58,600 nucleotides of DNA from Kineosporiaceae bacterium (GCA_016794595.1 JAEUJN010000045.1:1-58600); one strand, 5' to 3'. Positions 9,136-19,006 are shown, counted from the first letter of the stretch. Translations and numbers: made by a program. Notes: generated from the letters alone by a model not told the origin.

Positions 9136-10308
9136 TCACGTCAGGTCGCGTCGGCGCCAGTCCGCCCAGGCGATCATCACCAGAACCGTCATCAGGCAGG
9201 CCAGAACGATTCCGCCGTGGGCGCTCGACACGGTGACCTCGACGGTGTCGCGGAGCGTGCCGTCCAGGTCGATCCACTCCTCGGGGTAGCTGACGATGAC
9301 ACCGTCCTGCGCCATCAGCGCCCGGGCGTTCACCCCCGGCAGCCACTCCTGCCACCGGGGCAGGACACTGCCGATCAGCAGCTCCACCACCACGAGTTCG
9401 CCCACCAGCGCCCCGAACGCACCCGCCGCGCTGCGGGTCAGGAAGGCGCCGATCGCCCCTGCCACGGCCGACACGAGCACCAACGCCGCCCCCCGGCCTC
9501 CCTGCGCCACGGTCGAGACCCACTGGTTCACGGTCAGGTCGTTGCGGCCGAATGCCGCGGTGAAGAGAGCGGCGGACGTCGTCCAGACCGCGACGACACT
9601 CACCGCCGCCCCGAGCGCCACAACGGCGAGCAGCCCGGTCTTGGCCACGAACACCCGCGTGCGCCGCGGCTCCTGGATCAGCTGGGTGACGATCACGCGC
9701 GTGGCGAGATCCGAGCCGATCCAGTGCGCCCCGACGACGAACACGGCGATCGACGTCAGCCACAGCAGGGCCGTCAGCACCGGCCCGAGGAACTCCGAGG
9801 GCACGAAGACCTGCTTGGGCAGGAACTGTTCCACCGGGCCCAGCTCCTCGGCGGGCAGCCGTGGCGGGCATCGCTGTTCCGGCGTGAGCCGGGCGGCCTG
9901 GGCTGACCTGGCGGGCCCGGACAGGCACTGCTCACGCCGATCCGCGAATTGTGCGGCCAGCGCGTCCCGGCGTGCCGAGGCGTCGGCCAGGGTCTGCGGG
10001 GAGACCCGCGAGAACTGGGTCACGCCGATCGCCGGGATGACGATCAGATACCCCACCACGGCGAACAGGGTCAGCAGGCGCAGCCAGCGACGGGAGCGCA
10101 TCCGGCGCCAGTCGGCACCGACCAGTGAGCCGAACCGGGGTGGCGGTCTCAGTGACGGCCCGGACGCCGGCCCCGCTGCTGTTCCCGCTGCTGTTCCCGC
10201 TGCTGTTCCCGCTTCCGTTCCCGCTTCCGGCCTCGAGGCAGACCCCGGGGGTGACCCCAGCGCCGAACTGCCCGCCGCCTCGTGCCGGGCGACACCCTGG
10301 GCGCTCAC
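9136..10308 (-). CDS. ABC-2 type transporter permease
   Basis: A 390-residue membrane subunit of an ABC exporter. A low-complexity Ala/Gly/Pro N terminus of about 60 residues precedes the first helix (LLTLFAVVGYLIVIPAIGV). A long extracytoplasmic loop at about residues 115-165 contains two cysteines. Five further helices follow, including LTALLWLTSIAVFVVGA and GIVLACLMTVLVMIAW. The DWRRMRSRRW segment before helix 1 is typical of ABC-2 permeases. It overlaps the ATPase gene upstream by four bases, so they form one transporter. The substrate is unknown. The N-terminal tail is encoded by the 12-bp tandem repeats noted separately. Confidence 0.85.
   Translation of the reverse strand: MSAQGVARHEAAGSSALGSPPGSASRPEAGTEAGTAAGTAAGTAAGPASGPSLRPPPRFGSLVGADWRRMRSRRWLRLLTLFAVVGYLIVIPAIGVTQFSRVSPQTLADASARRDALAAQFADRREQCLSGPARSAQAARLTPEQRCPPRLPAEELGPVEQFLPKQVFVPSEFLGPVLTALLWLTSIAVFVVGAHWIGSDLATRVIVTQLIQEPRRTRVFVAKTGLLAVVALGAAVSVVAVWTTSAALFTAAFGRNDLTVNQWVSTVAQGGRGAALVLVSAVAGAIGAFLTRSAAGAFGALVGELVVVELLIGSVLPRWQEWLPGVNARALMAQDGVIVSYPEEWIDLDGTLRDTVEVTVSSAHGGIVLACLMTVLVMIAWADWRRRDLT
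10175..10222. repeat. 12-bp tandem repeat, four units
   Basis: Three exact copies of GCTGCTGTTCCC and one variant (GCTTCCGTTCCC) inside the permease gene. They encode the Gly-Thr-Ala-Ala repeats of its cytoplasmic tail. Copy number could vary in frame. Confidence 0.85.
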
Positions 10309-11330
10309 CGGCGCTCGCCCTCCTCGCCCTGGGCCCGGCCCCGGCCCCGCCCTCGTGCCTCAGCTGGGGCCTGACCTGCGAGCGCATCTGCCACCTCAGA
10401 GTGGGCCGCGGTGAGTTCCAGGTAGGCCGACTCGAGATCCCGTTGCAGGGGGATCAGCTCGGTGACATAGATCCGCCGCTCCGCCAAGGTGCTGGTCACT
10501 GCGGCCCGATCCGCCACCGCATGAACCCGCCAGGACGGCGGCTCGCCCGAGCCGGTCATCGCGCTCACCTGCCACCCGGCGTCCTCGAGCACCGCGCGGG
10601 CCGCGTCGTGCCGGTCAGCGCGAACCTGCAGGTCGGCGTCCCCCGGGGCGGCCAGCAGCTCGGCCACCGTGCCCGAGGCGACGCACCTGCCGCGGGCCAG
10701 CACGCTCACCCGATCGCAGACCGACTGGACCTCGGGCAGCAGATGGGAGGACAGCAGCACCGTGGTGTGCCCCTGCGATCCCAACTGCCGGATCAGGTCC
10801 CGGACGTCCCGCAGCCCTTCCGGGTCGAGCCCGTTGCCCGGCTCGTCGAGGATCACCAGCCGCGGTCGCCCGAGCAACGCGGCCGCGATCCCCAGTCGCT
10901 GCTTCATGCCGAGCGAGTAGCCCGAGAAGGCGTCGCCCGCCCGATCACGCAGCCCCACCAGCTCCAGCACCTCCTCGACCCGGGTCGGCGGCAGGTCGCC
11001 CGCCCGGGCGAGCAGGCCGAGGTTGAACCGTCCGGAGGACTCGGGGTGGAAGCGGGGCGTCTCGACCAGGGCACCGAGCTCGCTGATCACCGCCGGAAGG
11101 GAGCGAGGCACGTCGGCTCCCATGATCCGGATTCGGCCGGAGTCCGGACGGCACAGGCCCAGCAGGACGCGAATGGTTGTGGTCTTGCCGGACCCGTTCG
11201 GCCCGAGGAAGCCGTGCACCCCGCCCCGGGGCACCACCAGGTCCAGGCCGTCGAGAGCCACCCGGCGGGGGCGGTGCCGTCGGCGAAAGCTCTTGCGCAG
11301 GCCGCTGATCTCGATCACGGCATCCGGCAT
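10305..11330 (-). CDS. ABC transporter ATP-binding protein (exporter)
   Basis: A 341-residue ATPase energising the ABC-2 permease. Walker A is GPNGSGKTTTI, the signature is SGYSLGMKQR (a drug/bacitracin-type variant of LSGGQ), and Walker B is LVILDEPGNGLDPEG. A C-terminal region of about 110 residues after the nucleotide-binding domain resembles DrrA/NatA-type exporters. ATG 11330 matches the conserved start MPDAVIEISGLRKSF; the upstream ORF is a tandem-repeat artefact. It is transcribed away from the FtsX-like transporter operon, with the two starts 183 bases apart. Confidence 0.92.
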   Translation of the reverse strand: MPDAVIEISGLRKSFRRRHRPRRVALDGLDLVVPRGGVHGFLGPNGSGKTTTIRVLLGLCRPDSGRIRIMGADVPRSLPAVISELGALVETPRFHPESSGRFNLGLLARAGDLPPTRVEEVLELVGLRDRAGDAFSGYSLGMKQRLGIAAALLGRPRLVILDEPGNGLDPEGLRDVRDLIRQLGSQGHTTVLLSSHLLPEVQSVCDRVSVLARGRCVASGTVAELLAAPGDADLQVRADRHDAARAVLEDAGWQVSAMTGSGEPPSWRVHAVADRAAVTSTLAERRIYVTELIPLQRDLESAYLELTAAHSEVADALAGQAPAEARGRGRGRAQGEEGERR

Positions 11331-11341
11331 GATCGCCCCCC

Positions 11342-11367
11342 TGTCGGCTGCCCTTGTCGGCTGCCCT
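11342..11367. repeat. 13-bp tandem duplication between divergent ABC operons
   Basis: TGTCGGCTGCCCT occurs twice in direct succession, followed by a partial third copy. It lies in the shared promoter region of the two divergent transporter operons. Confidence 0.7.
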
Positions 11368-11512
11368 TGTCCGCCGCCCATCGGCCGGCGGCGGCCAGGG
11401 CTTGAGCAGGTGGCCCCGAGCAGGCGGGGGAACGCCGAGTACGGTGACGTGCGGTCGGGGTCGCCGGGCCCTCACCGGGAGGCGATCGAGACCGGGCCCG
11501 ACGGGAGGCAGC

Positions 11513-14500
11513 GTGCTCGCACTGCTCTGGCGCGCCCTGCTCTGGCGCCGGGCGACCTCGCTGGCGGTCCTCGCCGCCTCGGTCGTCGCCACCGCCGCCG
11601 GGACGCTCGGCCCGATGTACGCCCGCAGCGCTGAGGACTCCCTCCTGCGGCAACGGGTCGGGCAGGCGCCGTCGGTCCAGGTGGGGCTGACCGTGCAGGC
11701 CCAGCTGGGAGGTCCGGGCAGGTACACCGGGGATCCCGGGGCCGGCCAGGTCGCGCCACCGACCGTCGCGGACGCCGTCCGCTCGGTCGCGCTGGACACC
11801 CGCCTGGACCGCTGGTTCGGACCGCCGAGCCGCCTCGTCGACCTGCCGAACACTCCCGTCTGGCTCGCCGAGGGCCCCTCCGCCGCCGGGTCGGCGATCG
11901 GGACCACGAACGTGCTCTGGCTGGACCGCGCCTGCGCCGGGCTGCGCCTGGACAGCGGCACCTGCACCCTCGACCGGGGTCAGGCCCTGGTCTCCCGCCG
12001 GACGGCGCAGACGTTCGATCTCGGGGTGGGCCGTCAGGTGCGGGTGGGGCTGCCGGGCGGTCCCGACCCGGTCGTCCTGCGGGTCGCCGGCGTCTACACC
12101 GAGCTGGACGCCGCGGACGCCGTCTGGGGCGCCCGTTCACCGATCCAGTGGTCCGAACCGCGGGCGCCGGACGACGTCCTGCGGGTGGACGCCGTACTCG
12201 TCGCCCGAGAGGAGCTCTCGGATCGGACCGCCACCGGCTCCGCGGTCGCCTACCGTCCGCTGCTGCGCGGCACCGTCGACCTCTCCTCCGCTGCCCGGGC
12301 TGTCGCCGACGTGGACGCGGTCACCGGCGACCTGCGCCGCACCGATGACCGCCCGCCGGCGGCCCGGGGCATCGCGCCGGGCGACCTGCCACCGGCAACG
12401 GTCACCAACGGGCTCGCCGAGCTGCTCGTGGAGGTCGCACCGCAGCGCCGGGACCTGCGCGGGGCCGCGCTGGCGATCACCCTCCAACTGGTGGCGGTGG
12501 CCTGGTTCGTGCTCTTCCTCGTGGTGGCCACGACCACGCAGGAGCGCAGTGCGGAGGTGGCCCTGGCCAAGCTGCGGGGCCTGTCGCTGCGACGCACGGC
12601 GGTCGTCGCCCTGGCCGAGACCGCCGTCCTGCTGCTGGTCGCTGCCCCGGTGGGGCTCGCTCTGGCCCGGCTGGTGGTCGGCCGGGTGGTCGCCGAGGTG
12701 CTCGAGCCGGGGACGACGGTCGCGGTCGATCGCACGGTCTGGCTCGCCCTGGCCGCGGCGGTCATCGGCGGCCTGGTCGCGGCCGCTCTGGCCACCGCCC
12801 GGCTGGTGACCGCCCCGGTCCTGGAGCAGCTGCGCCGGACGTCCACGAGTTCGGCCGCCCGGGTGCGGGCCGTCGCCGTGGACGCCGTCGTGGTGGCCCT
12901 CGCCGTCGAGGGCGTCTACCTGCTGCGCACCGGCGTCTCGGGTGCCGTGGCGCTCGCGACCCCCGCGCTGCTCGCGCTCGCGGGAGGGCTGCTCGCGGTC
13001 CGGCTGCTGCCGTTCGTGGCGCGCCTGGCCGTCGTCCGCACCCGCGCCCGGCCGGGGGCGGCGCTCTTCCTGGCTGCCCGCAACCTGGCCCGGCGTCCGT
13101 CCGGGAGCCGGGTGAGCGTGCTGCTCACGGTGGCCGTCGCGGTCGCCGTCTTCGGCGTCCAGGAGTGGCGGATCGCCGAGGAGGCCCGAGGCGACCTCGC
13201 CCGGGCCCAGGTGCCCGCCGCACAGGTCGTGCACGTGGCGCCGGTTCCCCCGGGGACCCTGGCCGCGATCGTCGACCGGCTCGACCCGGGTGGGACCTGG
13301 GCGATGGCCGCCGTGCGTCTCAGCGGGACGCTGGCCGTGGACGCCTCCCGGCTCGGGGCCGTCGCGGCGTGGGACCCGGCGGTGGTCGGCACCACCCCGG
13401 CCGGGGTGGCCGAGCTGCTGCGACCCCCGGTCGCGGTCCGGCCGGTCGTGCTGCGCGACGCGCTCGCGGTGACCGTGACCGATGATCTGCCACCCGGCTC
13501 GTCGCCGACCACCCTGGGGGCCCGCCTGCTCGCGCCCGACGGCACGGACCGCGTGGTCAGGCTGGGCAGGCTGAGCCGGGGGACGCACACCTACCGGTCC
13601 GCGCTGCCGGCCTGTGGGGACGGGTGCCGCCTGCTGCGACTCACCCTCGACGTCGACCCGTTCGGCGAGGTCCAGCCCACGGGGACCGTGACGGTGACCC
13701 GCTTGGCCGATGCCGGCGGTTCGGTCGACGCGGGTCTGGCCACTCCCGGCCGGTGGCGACCGACCCGGACCCCCGACCTGGTGCTCGACCCGTCCCGCGC
13801 GCTGCCCCAGGACACCGCCGTGACGCGGGCCGGGCTGGTGCTCACGATCCGCGACGGGGCCGCTACCACGGTCGAGCCGGCCGATCACCCGGTGGAGCCG
13901 CCCGCGGTGCTCGGCGATCGGGCCTCCTACTCCCCGTTCGACACTCCCGGTTCCCCGACGGGTTCCCCGACCTTCCGGATCGCGGGCCTGGACTCGGCGC
14001 AGCTCATCGTCGCCGCCGCCGGGACCCGCGGACCGCTGCCCCTGGTCGGGCGCAGCGGGGCACTGGTCGACCTGCACACCGCGCTCGACGCGTCCGCCGA
14101 GCGGCGCTGGCTGGACGCCGACACCCAGGTGTGGCTGTCCGCCACCGCGCCGCCGGACGCGGTCCGACAACTGGCCGCTCTCGGGCTGTCGGTCGCCGTG
14201 GTCGAGAACCTGGCCGATCGGCAGGCGTTGTTGAACCGGGACGGCACCTCCCTGGCCCTGGTGCTGTACCTGATCGCCGCGGTTGCGGCCCTGCTCGCCG
14301 GGGGCGGGGCCCTGCTCGCCTCGTCCTATCTCGGCGGACGCCGCCGGGCCTACGAGCTGGCGGCGGCCCGGCTGCTGGGTGCCCGACGATCCTCCCTGAT
14401 CGCGGCGGGCCGGGTCGAGCAGCTCACCCTGGTCGCTCTCGGGGTCCTGGTGGGGGCCACCACGGGTGCGGCCGCCACCTGGCTGGTGCTCGACGCGCTG

Positions 14501-14671
14501 CCGGCTGTGACCGGTGGGCCGGAGGCGATCCGTTCCCACGGGGTCCGCTGGCCGCTGCTGGTGGGCGTCGCCGGGACGGCGGCCCTGGTCGCCGCGACGT
14601 TCGGCGAGCTCGGCGCCCGGCGCGTGGTGGCGGACGCCGACACCGGCCTGCTGCGGCAGGTGCAGGCATGA
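11513..14671 (+). CDS. FtsX-like ABC permease, large (two-module)
   Basis: A 1053-residue membrane protein. Helix 1 is at the N terminus (SLAVLAASVVATAAGTLGP). A large extracytoplasmic domain leads to a first FtsX module of three to four helices at about 325-500. A second N-terminal-like helix, another long soluble domain, and a final three-helix FtsX module at about 915-1040 follow. This duplicated layout fits macrolide/lipoprotein-type exporters with both permease halves in one chain. The GTG at 11513 is chosen because GGGAGG lies five bases upstream; the longer ORF reads low-complexity sequence. It overlaps the next ATPase by ATGA. Confidence 0.88.
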   Translation: MLALLWRALLWRRATSLAVLAASVVATAAGTLGPMYARSAEDSLLRQRVGQAPSVQVGLTVQAQLGGPGRYTGDPGAGQVAPPTVADAVRSVALDTRLDRWFGPPSRLVDLPNTPVWLAEGPSAAGSAIGTTNVLWLDRACAGLRLDSGTCTLDRGQALVSRRTAQTFDLGVGRQVRVGLPGGPDPVVLRVAGVYTELDAADAVWGARSPIQWSEPRAPDDVLRVDAVLVAREELSDRTATGSAVAYRPLLRGTVDLSSAARAVADVDAVTGDLRRTDDRPPAARGIAPGDLPPATVTNGLAELLVEVAPQRRDLRGAALAITLQLVAVAWFVLFLVVATTTQERSAEVALAKLRGLSLRRTAVVALAETAVLLLVAAPVGLALARLVVGRVVAEVLEPGTTVAVDRTVWLALAAAVIGGLVAAALATARLVTAPVLEQLRRTSTSSAARVRAVAVDAVVVALAVEGVYLLRTGVSGAVALATPALLALAGGLLAVRLLPFVARLAVVRTRARPGAALFLAARNLARRPSGSRVSVLLTVAVAVAVFGVQEWRIAEEARGDLARAQVPAAQVVHVAPVPPGTLAAIVDRLDPGGTWAMAAVRLSGTLAVDASRLGAVAAWDPAVVGTTPAGVAELLRPPVAVRPVVLRDALAVTVTDDLPPGSSPTTLGARLLAPDGTDRVVRLGRLSRGTHTYRSALPACGDGCRLLRLTLDVDPFGEVQPTGTVTVTRLADAGGSVDAGLATPGRWRPTRTPDLVLDPSRALPQDTAVTRAGLVLTIRDGAATTVEPADHPVEPPAVLGDRASYSPFDTPGSPTGSPTFRIAGLDSAQLIVAAAGTRGPLPLVGRSGALVDLHTALDASAERRWLDADTQVWLSATAPPDAVRQLAALGLSVAVVENLADRQALLNRDGTSLALVLYLIAAVAALLAGGGALLASSYLGGRRRAYELAAARLLGARRSSLIAAGRVEQLTLVALGVLVGATTGAAATWLVLDALPAVTGGPEAIRSHGVRWPLLVGVAGTAALVAATFGELGARRVVADADTGLLRQVQA

Positions 14672-15528
14672 CCGGGCCGGGCACGGCAGGCGGGTCGGGC
14701 ACGACCGGAGGGCTGTCGGTTCGGGTGGAGGGGCTGGTGCACATCTACCGACTCCACGAGACCGAGGTGGTCGCCCTGCGCGGGGTGGACCTGCAGATCG
14801 CCGCTGGTGAGACGGTGACCCTGTTCGGGCCGTCCGGATCGGGGAAGTCGACGCTGCTGGCGGCGCTGTCCGGGCTGATCAGGCCCTCGGCCGGGACTGT
14901 CCGGATCGGGGACGACGACATCGGCCGCCTGTCCGAGCGGGAGCTCTCTCGGCTGCGTCTCGGGCGGGTGGCGACGCTGCTGCAGGGCGCGGGCCGCAAC
15001 CTCCTGCCCTATGCCACCCCGGCGCAGAACGTCGCCTTCGCGCAGCGCGGGGCCAGTCGGCGCCGGGCCGCCCCGGCCGCTGACCTGCTGGCCGATCTGG
15101 ACCTCGGCGACGTCGCCGACGCTCCGCTCGGCGCCCTGTCCGGGGGCGAACTGCAGCGGGTCGCGATCGCGGCGGCGGTCGCTGGCGGACCGGGGCTGCT
15201 GCTGGCCGACGAGCCGACCAGCCAGCTCGACCTGGCCGGCCGCGATGCGGTCATCGCCACCCTGCAGCGCGTCAACGAACGGTTCGGGACGACGGTGGTT
15301 GCGGTGACCCATGACCGCGAGGTCGGCGAGCGGCTCGGCCGGCAGGTGGTCATGCGGGCCGGCCGGGTGGGCGAAGAGGGCCGCGGCGAGGAGCGGTTCG
15401 TCGTCGTCGGCGCCGACGGCGCGCTGCACCTGCCGCTCGGTGAACGCGATCAGTGGCCCGCAGGGACCCTGGTCGAGGTGCGTCGGGACGGCGAGGACCT
15501 GCGCCTGGTGCGCCGGCGGCAACCGTGA
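14668..15528 (+). CDS. ABC transporter ATP-binding protein (LolD/MacB-like), first of two
   Basis: A 286-residue ATPase for the FtsX-like permease. Walker A is GPSGSGKSTLLAALSG, the Q-loop region LLQGAGRNLLPYAT, the signature LSGGELQRVAIAAA and Walker B GLLLADEPTSQLD, with the switch His in VVAVTHDREV. The first residues are Gly/Thr-rich. A C-terminal extension of about 55 residues (EGRGEERFVVVGADGALHL) is not typical of LolD proteins. ATG 14668 overlaps the permease stop, and its own stop overlaps the next ATPase by GTGA. Confidence 0.93.
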   Translation: MTGPGTAGGSGTTGGLSVRVEGLVHIYRLHETEVVALRGVDLQIAAGETVTLFGPSGSGKSTLLAALSGLIRPSAGTVRIGDDDIGRLSERELSRLRLGRVATLLQGAGRNLLPYATPAQNVAFAQRGASRRRAAPAADLLADLDLGDVADAPLGALSGGELQRVAIAAAVAGGPGLLLADEPTSQLDLAGRDAVIATLQRVNERFGTTVVAVTHDREVGERLGRQVVMRAGRVGEEGRGEERFVVVGADGALHLPLGERDQWPAGTLVEVRRDGEDLRLVRRRQP

Positions 15529-16205
15529 CCGGCGCCGGCGGAGCCGGGCTCGTGGCTCGCGGGATCACCGTCACGTACGGGGGCCGGGTCGTCCTCGATG
15601 CGGTCGACGTCGACGCCCGCACCGGCAGCGTGCTCGCCGTGACCGGCCCGTCCGGGTCGGGCAAGAGCACCCTGCTCGGCGTCCTGGGCGGGCTGGTGCT
15701 GCCGGACGTCGGCACGGTCACCTGGGACGGCGCCCCGGTCGTGCTCGACGACCACCGGCCCGACCGCCGCGCGGCCCTGGTCCTCCAGGGCCACGGGCTG
15801 CTGCCGGTGCTCACCGCACACGAGAACGTGGAGCTGGCGCTCCAGCTCGAGGGCGGCCGGAGCGCGGTGTCCCAGCTGAGATCCCGTGCCGCGGCCGCCC
15901 TGGTGGACGCCGGGCTCGGGCCGGACGAGCTCACCGTCGACCGGTTGGCCGAGGAGCTGTCCGGCGGGCAGCAGCAGCGGGTCGCGGTGGCCCGGGCGCT
16001 GGTGGTGCGGCCGCGGCTGCTCCTGGCCGACGAGCCGACCAGCGAGCTCGACACCGCGGCGCGTGACGTCGTGCTGGCTGCCCTGCGCCGGCTCGCGGAC
16101 GGCGGGGCGGTGGTGGTGATCGCCACTCACGACGCCGAGGTGGCCCAGTGGTGCGATGCCCGCCTCGACATCACCGGCGGTCGGGCCACCCGCCACCCCG
16201 GGTGA
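15525..16205 (+). CDS. ABC transporter ATP-binding protein (LolD/MacB-like), second of two
   Basis: A 226-residue ATPase with Walker A GPSGSGKSTLLGVLGG, Q-loop LVLQGHGLLPVLTA, signature LSGGQQQRVAVARAL and Walker B RLLLADEPTSELD. GTG 15525 overlaps the preceding stop. Three coupled genes therefore encode one two-module permease and two different ATPases, so a heterodimeric ATPase pair on one polypeptide permease is likely (inference). Signatures of both ATPases are intact, so both should be active. A small GCCCAC/GTGGGC hairpin at 16231-16245 follows the stop and may end transcription. Confidence 0.93.
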   Translation: MTGAGGAGLVARGITVTYGGRVVLDAVDVDARTGSVLAVTGPSGSGKSTLLGVLGGLVLPDVGTVTWDGAPVVLDDHRPDRRAALVLQGHGLLPVLTAHENVELALQLEGGRSAVSQLRSRAAAALVDAGLGPDELTVDRLAEELSGGQQQRVAVARALVVRPRLLLADEPTSELDTAARDVVLAALRRLADGGAVVVIATHDAEVAQWCDARLDITGGRATRHPG

Positions 16206-16399
16206 ACGTCGCGCAGGACGCGGTCCGAATGCCCACTTCGTGGGCAGTCGGGGGCTAATCTCCCCTCCGACACTCGGTCATCGTTGCGCTGTCGGTCCCG
16301 CGGCTGCCGTCAAACGCTCGAGTGGGCGGGGCCGCAGCCCGAGCAAGGTGGTGTGGCAGTTCACCCGATGCCTGCGATCGAGCCCGCGGAGGCCGGCCC

Positions 16400-17578
16400 G
16401 TGAACCCGCCGACCCTCGAACCACCCCGGCGCGAGGAGTCGGGCCCCGCGCGGGGCCCGGCCACCGCGCGGCGCCGGAACGTCCGGACGCCGGGCGGCGG
16501 CCCGCGCGGCGCGGTGGCGGCCGGCACCCGGCCGCTGATCGGCCATCACCGGCTCGACCTGGCCGATGACCGTTCCGTCCGGCGCCGGGCCGCCACCCTG
16601 ATCGCCTGGATGAACCTGGCCGGCCTGCCGTTCAGCCTGGCCATGCCCCTGACCGGGGACAGCCAGTTCTCCGCACCGGTGATGCTGTCCCTGATCCTGG
16701 GTCACCTCGCCGTGGTCGTGGTCGCCTTCGGACGCCGGGACCGCTTCGGGGACACGGGACTGTGGCTGCTGCAACTCGGCGCCCTGGCCGTGGTCGCCCT
16801 CGTCCTGTTCGCCACCACCCCGGCCGGATCGCTGCGCAGTTCGGAGCTGGTGCTGCTGGTCCCGCTGATCACGGCCTGTGTGTTCTGCGGCTCCCGCTGG
16901 CACGCGGCCACTGTCGTCCTCGGGTGTGTCATGGCGGCCAACGCGATCAGTCTGAAACGGCTGACGGGCCAACCCGACGCAGTGGCCGAGCTGCTGGGCG
17001 AGCTGACCGTGTTCTGCATGATCGCCGTCGTCGTCCGGTCGCTGCGCGAGTCGGCCCAGGCCGCTCTCGTCTCGGCCCGGGTCGGCGAGCTGACGGATCC
17101 GCTCACCGAACTGGCCAATCGCCGCGGCTTCGAGCATGCCGGCAGCCAGCTGTGGACCCGCCGCGCCCGCGATCGGGAAGGGGTCGTGGTGATGGTGCTC
17201 GACCTCGACCACTTCAAGTCGGTGAACGACCGCCACGGGCACGCCGCCGGGGACGAGGTGTTGCACCGGTTGGCTCAGCTGATGGCCACCGGGGTGCGCG
17301 CCGGTGACCTGGCTGCCCGGCTCGGAGGGGAGGAGTTCGCCGTGCTCGCCCAGGTCCAGACGGGCGAGGGTGCCCTCCTGGCCGAGCGGCTGCGTCAGGA
17401 CGTCGAGGCCGAGCTCGCTCCGGTGACCGTGAGCATCGGGGCGGTCGAGCTGGTGCCGTCCTCGTCGAGGGCCGGCCACCAGGACGTCGAGGCCCTGTGG
17501 CAGGCGGTGGCGCAGGCGGACGCCCTGCTCTACGAGGCCAAGCGCGCTGGTCGCAATCGTGTCGTCATGGCCTCCTGA
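16400..17578 (+). CDS. Membrane diguanylate cyclase (GGDEF)
   Basis: A 392-residue c-di-GMP synthase. A basic, disordered N terminus of about 60 residues precedes about six membrane helices (70-215). The GGDEF domain lies at about 225-392, with DPLTELANRRGF, LDLDHFKSVNDRHGH and the active site RLGGEEFAVL intact. No RXXD inhibitory site is evident. GTG 16400 is chosen because GGAGG lies six to eight bases upstream; the longer ORF from 16322 has no ribosome site. It appears monocistronic, followed by purB. Confidence 0.9.
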   Translation: MNPPTLEPPRREESGPARGPATARRRNVRTPGGGPRGAVAAGTRPLIGHHRLDLADDRSVRRRAATLIAWMNLAGLPFSLAMPLTGDSQFSAPVMLSLILGHLAVVVVAFGRRDRFGDTGLWLLQLGALAVVALVLFATTPAGSLRSSELVLLVPLITACVFCGSRWHAATVVLGCVMAANAISLKRLTGQPDAVAELLGELTVFCMIAVVVRSLRESAQAALVSARVGELTDPLTELANRRGFEHAGSQLWTRRARDREGVVVMVLDLDHFKSVNDRHGHAAGDEVLHRLAQLMATGVRAGDLAARLGGEEFAVLAQVQTGEGALLAERLRQDVEAELAPVTVSIGAVELVPSSSRAGHQDVEALWQAVAQADALLYEAKRAGRNRVVMAS

Positions 17579-17641
17579 CCGCCCTCCCTCACCCTCCCCC
17601 GCCCTCCGCGGGCCGTGCCCGGCTCGTGAAATCATCGACCG

Positions 17642-19006
17642 GTGACCTCGCTGGATGCACCCCTGGGACCCCTCGACGGCCGGTACCGCGCTGCTGTGGC
17701 CCCGCTGGCCGAGCACCTGTCCGAAGCGGCCCTCAACCGGCAGCGGGTGCACGTCGAGGTGGAGTGGCTGATCCACCTGTCCACCACCGCCGCGGTTCCC
17801 GGCATGCGCCGGCTGACCGAGGGCGAGCAGGCGACGCTGCGCGACGTCGTCCGGGGCTTCGACACCGCGGCCGTGGCCGAGCTGGCCCAGATCGAGCGCG
17901 AGACGCAGCACGACGTCAAGGCGGTCGAGTACTTCCTCAAGCGCCGCACCGACGGCACCTCGCTGGCCGACGTGGCCGAGCACATCCACCTGTTCTGCAC
18001 CAGCGAGGACATCAACAACCTGGCCTACGCGCTGATGGTGCGCGGCGGCGTCCAGCAGGTCTGGCTGCCCGCGGCGAGCGCGCTGGTCGACCAGATCGCC
18101 GCGATGGCGGTCGAGCACGCCGGCGCCGCGATGCTGGCCCGCACCCACGGGCAGCCGGCCACGCCGACCACGCTCGGCAAGGAGCTGGCTGTGCTCGCCC
18201 ATCGGATGCGCCGCCAGCTGCGCCGGATCGAGCGCGCCGAGTACCTGGGCAAGATCAACGGGGCGACCGGGACCTACGCCGCGCACGTGGTCGGTGCACC
18301 GGCCACCGACTGGGTCGCGGCGTCCCGAGGATTCGTGGAATCCCTTGGGCTGCACTGGAATCCACTGACCACACAGATCGAGTCGCACGACTGGCAGGCC
18401 GAGCTCTACGCCGATGTGGCGCGGTTCAACCGGGTGCTGCACAATCTGGCGACCGACGTCTGGACCTACATCTCGCTCGGCTATTTCGCCCAGGTCCGGG
18501 GTCAGGGGACCGTCGGGTCGAGCACCATGCCGCACAAGGTGAACCCGATCCGGTTCGAGAACGCCGAGGCCAACCTCGAGGTCTCGTGTGCGCTGCTCGA
18601 CGTGCTGGGCTCGACCCTGGTCACCTCGCGGTTGCAGCGCGATCTCACCGACTCCTCGATGCAGCGCAACATCGGGACGGCGTTCGGTCACTCGCTGCTG
18701 GCCATCGACAACGTGCGGCGCGGGTTGGCCGGGCTCGACGTGGACGGCGCCGCGCTGGCCCGTGATCTGGACGCCACCTGGGAGGTGCTCGGCGAGGCGG
18801 TGCAGTCGGTGATGCGGGTCGAAGGGTTGGACAAGCCCTACGAGCGACTCAAGGAGCTGACCCGCGGACGGCGGGTGGACGCCGCCGTGATGCGCGAGTT
18901 CGTGCTCGGTCTGGACCTGCCGGAGGCAGCCCGCGACCGCCTGCTGGCCCTGACCCCGGCGACCTACACCGGGCTGGCTGCCGACCTGGTCGACCACCTG
19001 GGGTGA
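17642..19006 (+). CDS. purB: Adenylosuccinate lyase
   Basis: Catalyses two fumarate-releasing steps in purine synthesis: SAICAR to AICAR and adenylosuccinate to AMP. At 454 residues it matches the Escherichia coli type. The fumarase/aspartase signature GSSTMPHKVNPIRFEN is at about residue 293. The substrate-binding segments TSEDINNLAYAL and ARTHGQPATPTTLGKE are intact. The GTG start gives the conserved LGPLDGRYRAAVAPLAEHLS opening. It stands alone, with 60 bases on either side. Confidence 0.96.
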   Translation: MTSLDAPLGPLDGRYRAAVAPLAEHLSEAALNRQRVHVEVEWLIHLSTTAAVPGMRRLTEGEQATLRDVVRGFDTAAVAELAQIERETQHDVKAVEYFLKRRTDGTSLADVAEHIHLFCTSEDINNLAYALMVRGGVQQVWLPAASALVDQIAAMAVEHAGAAMLARTHGQPATPTTLGKELAVLAHRMRRQLRRIERAEYLGKINGATGTYAAHVVGAPATDWVAASRGFVESLGLHWNPLTTQIESHDWQAELYADVARFNRVLHNLATDVWTYISLGYFAQVRGQGTVGSSTMPHKVNPIRFENAEANLEVSCALLDVLGSTLVTSRLQRDLTDSSMQRNIGTAFGHSLLAIDNVRRGLAGLDVDGAALARDLDATWEVLGEAVQSVMRVEGLDKPYERLKELTRGRRVDAAVMREFVLGLDLPEAARDRLLALTPATYTGLAADLVDHLG

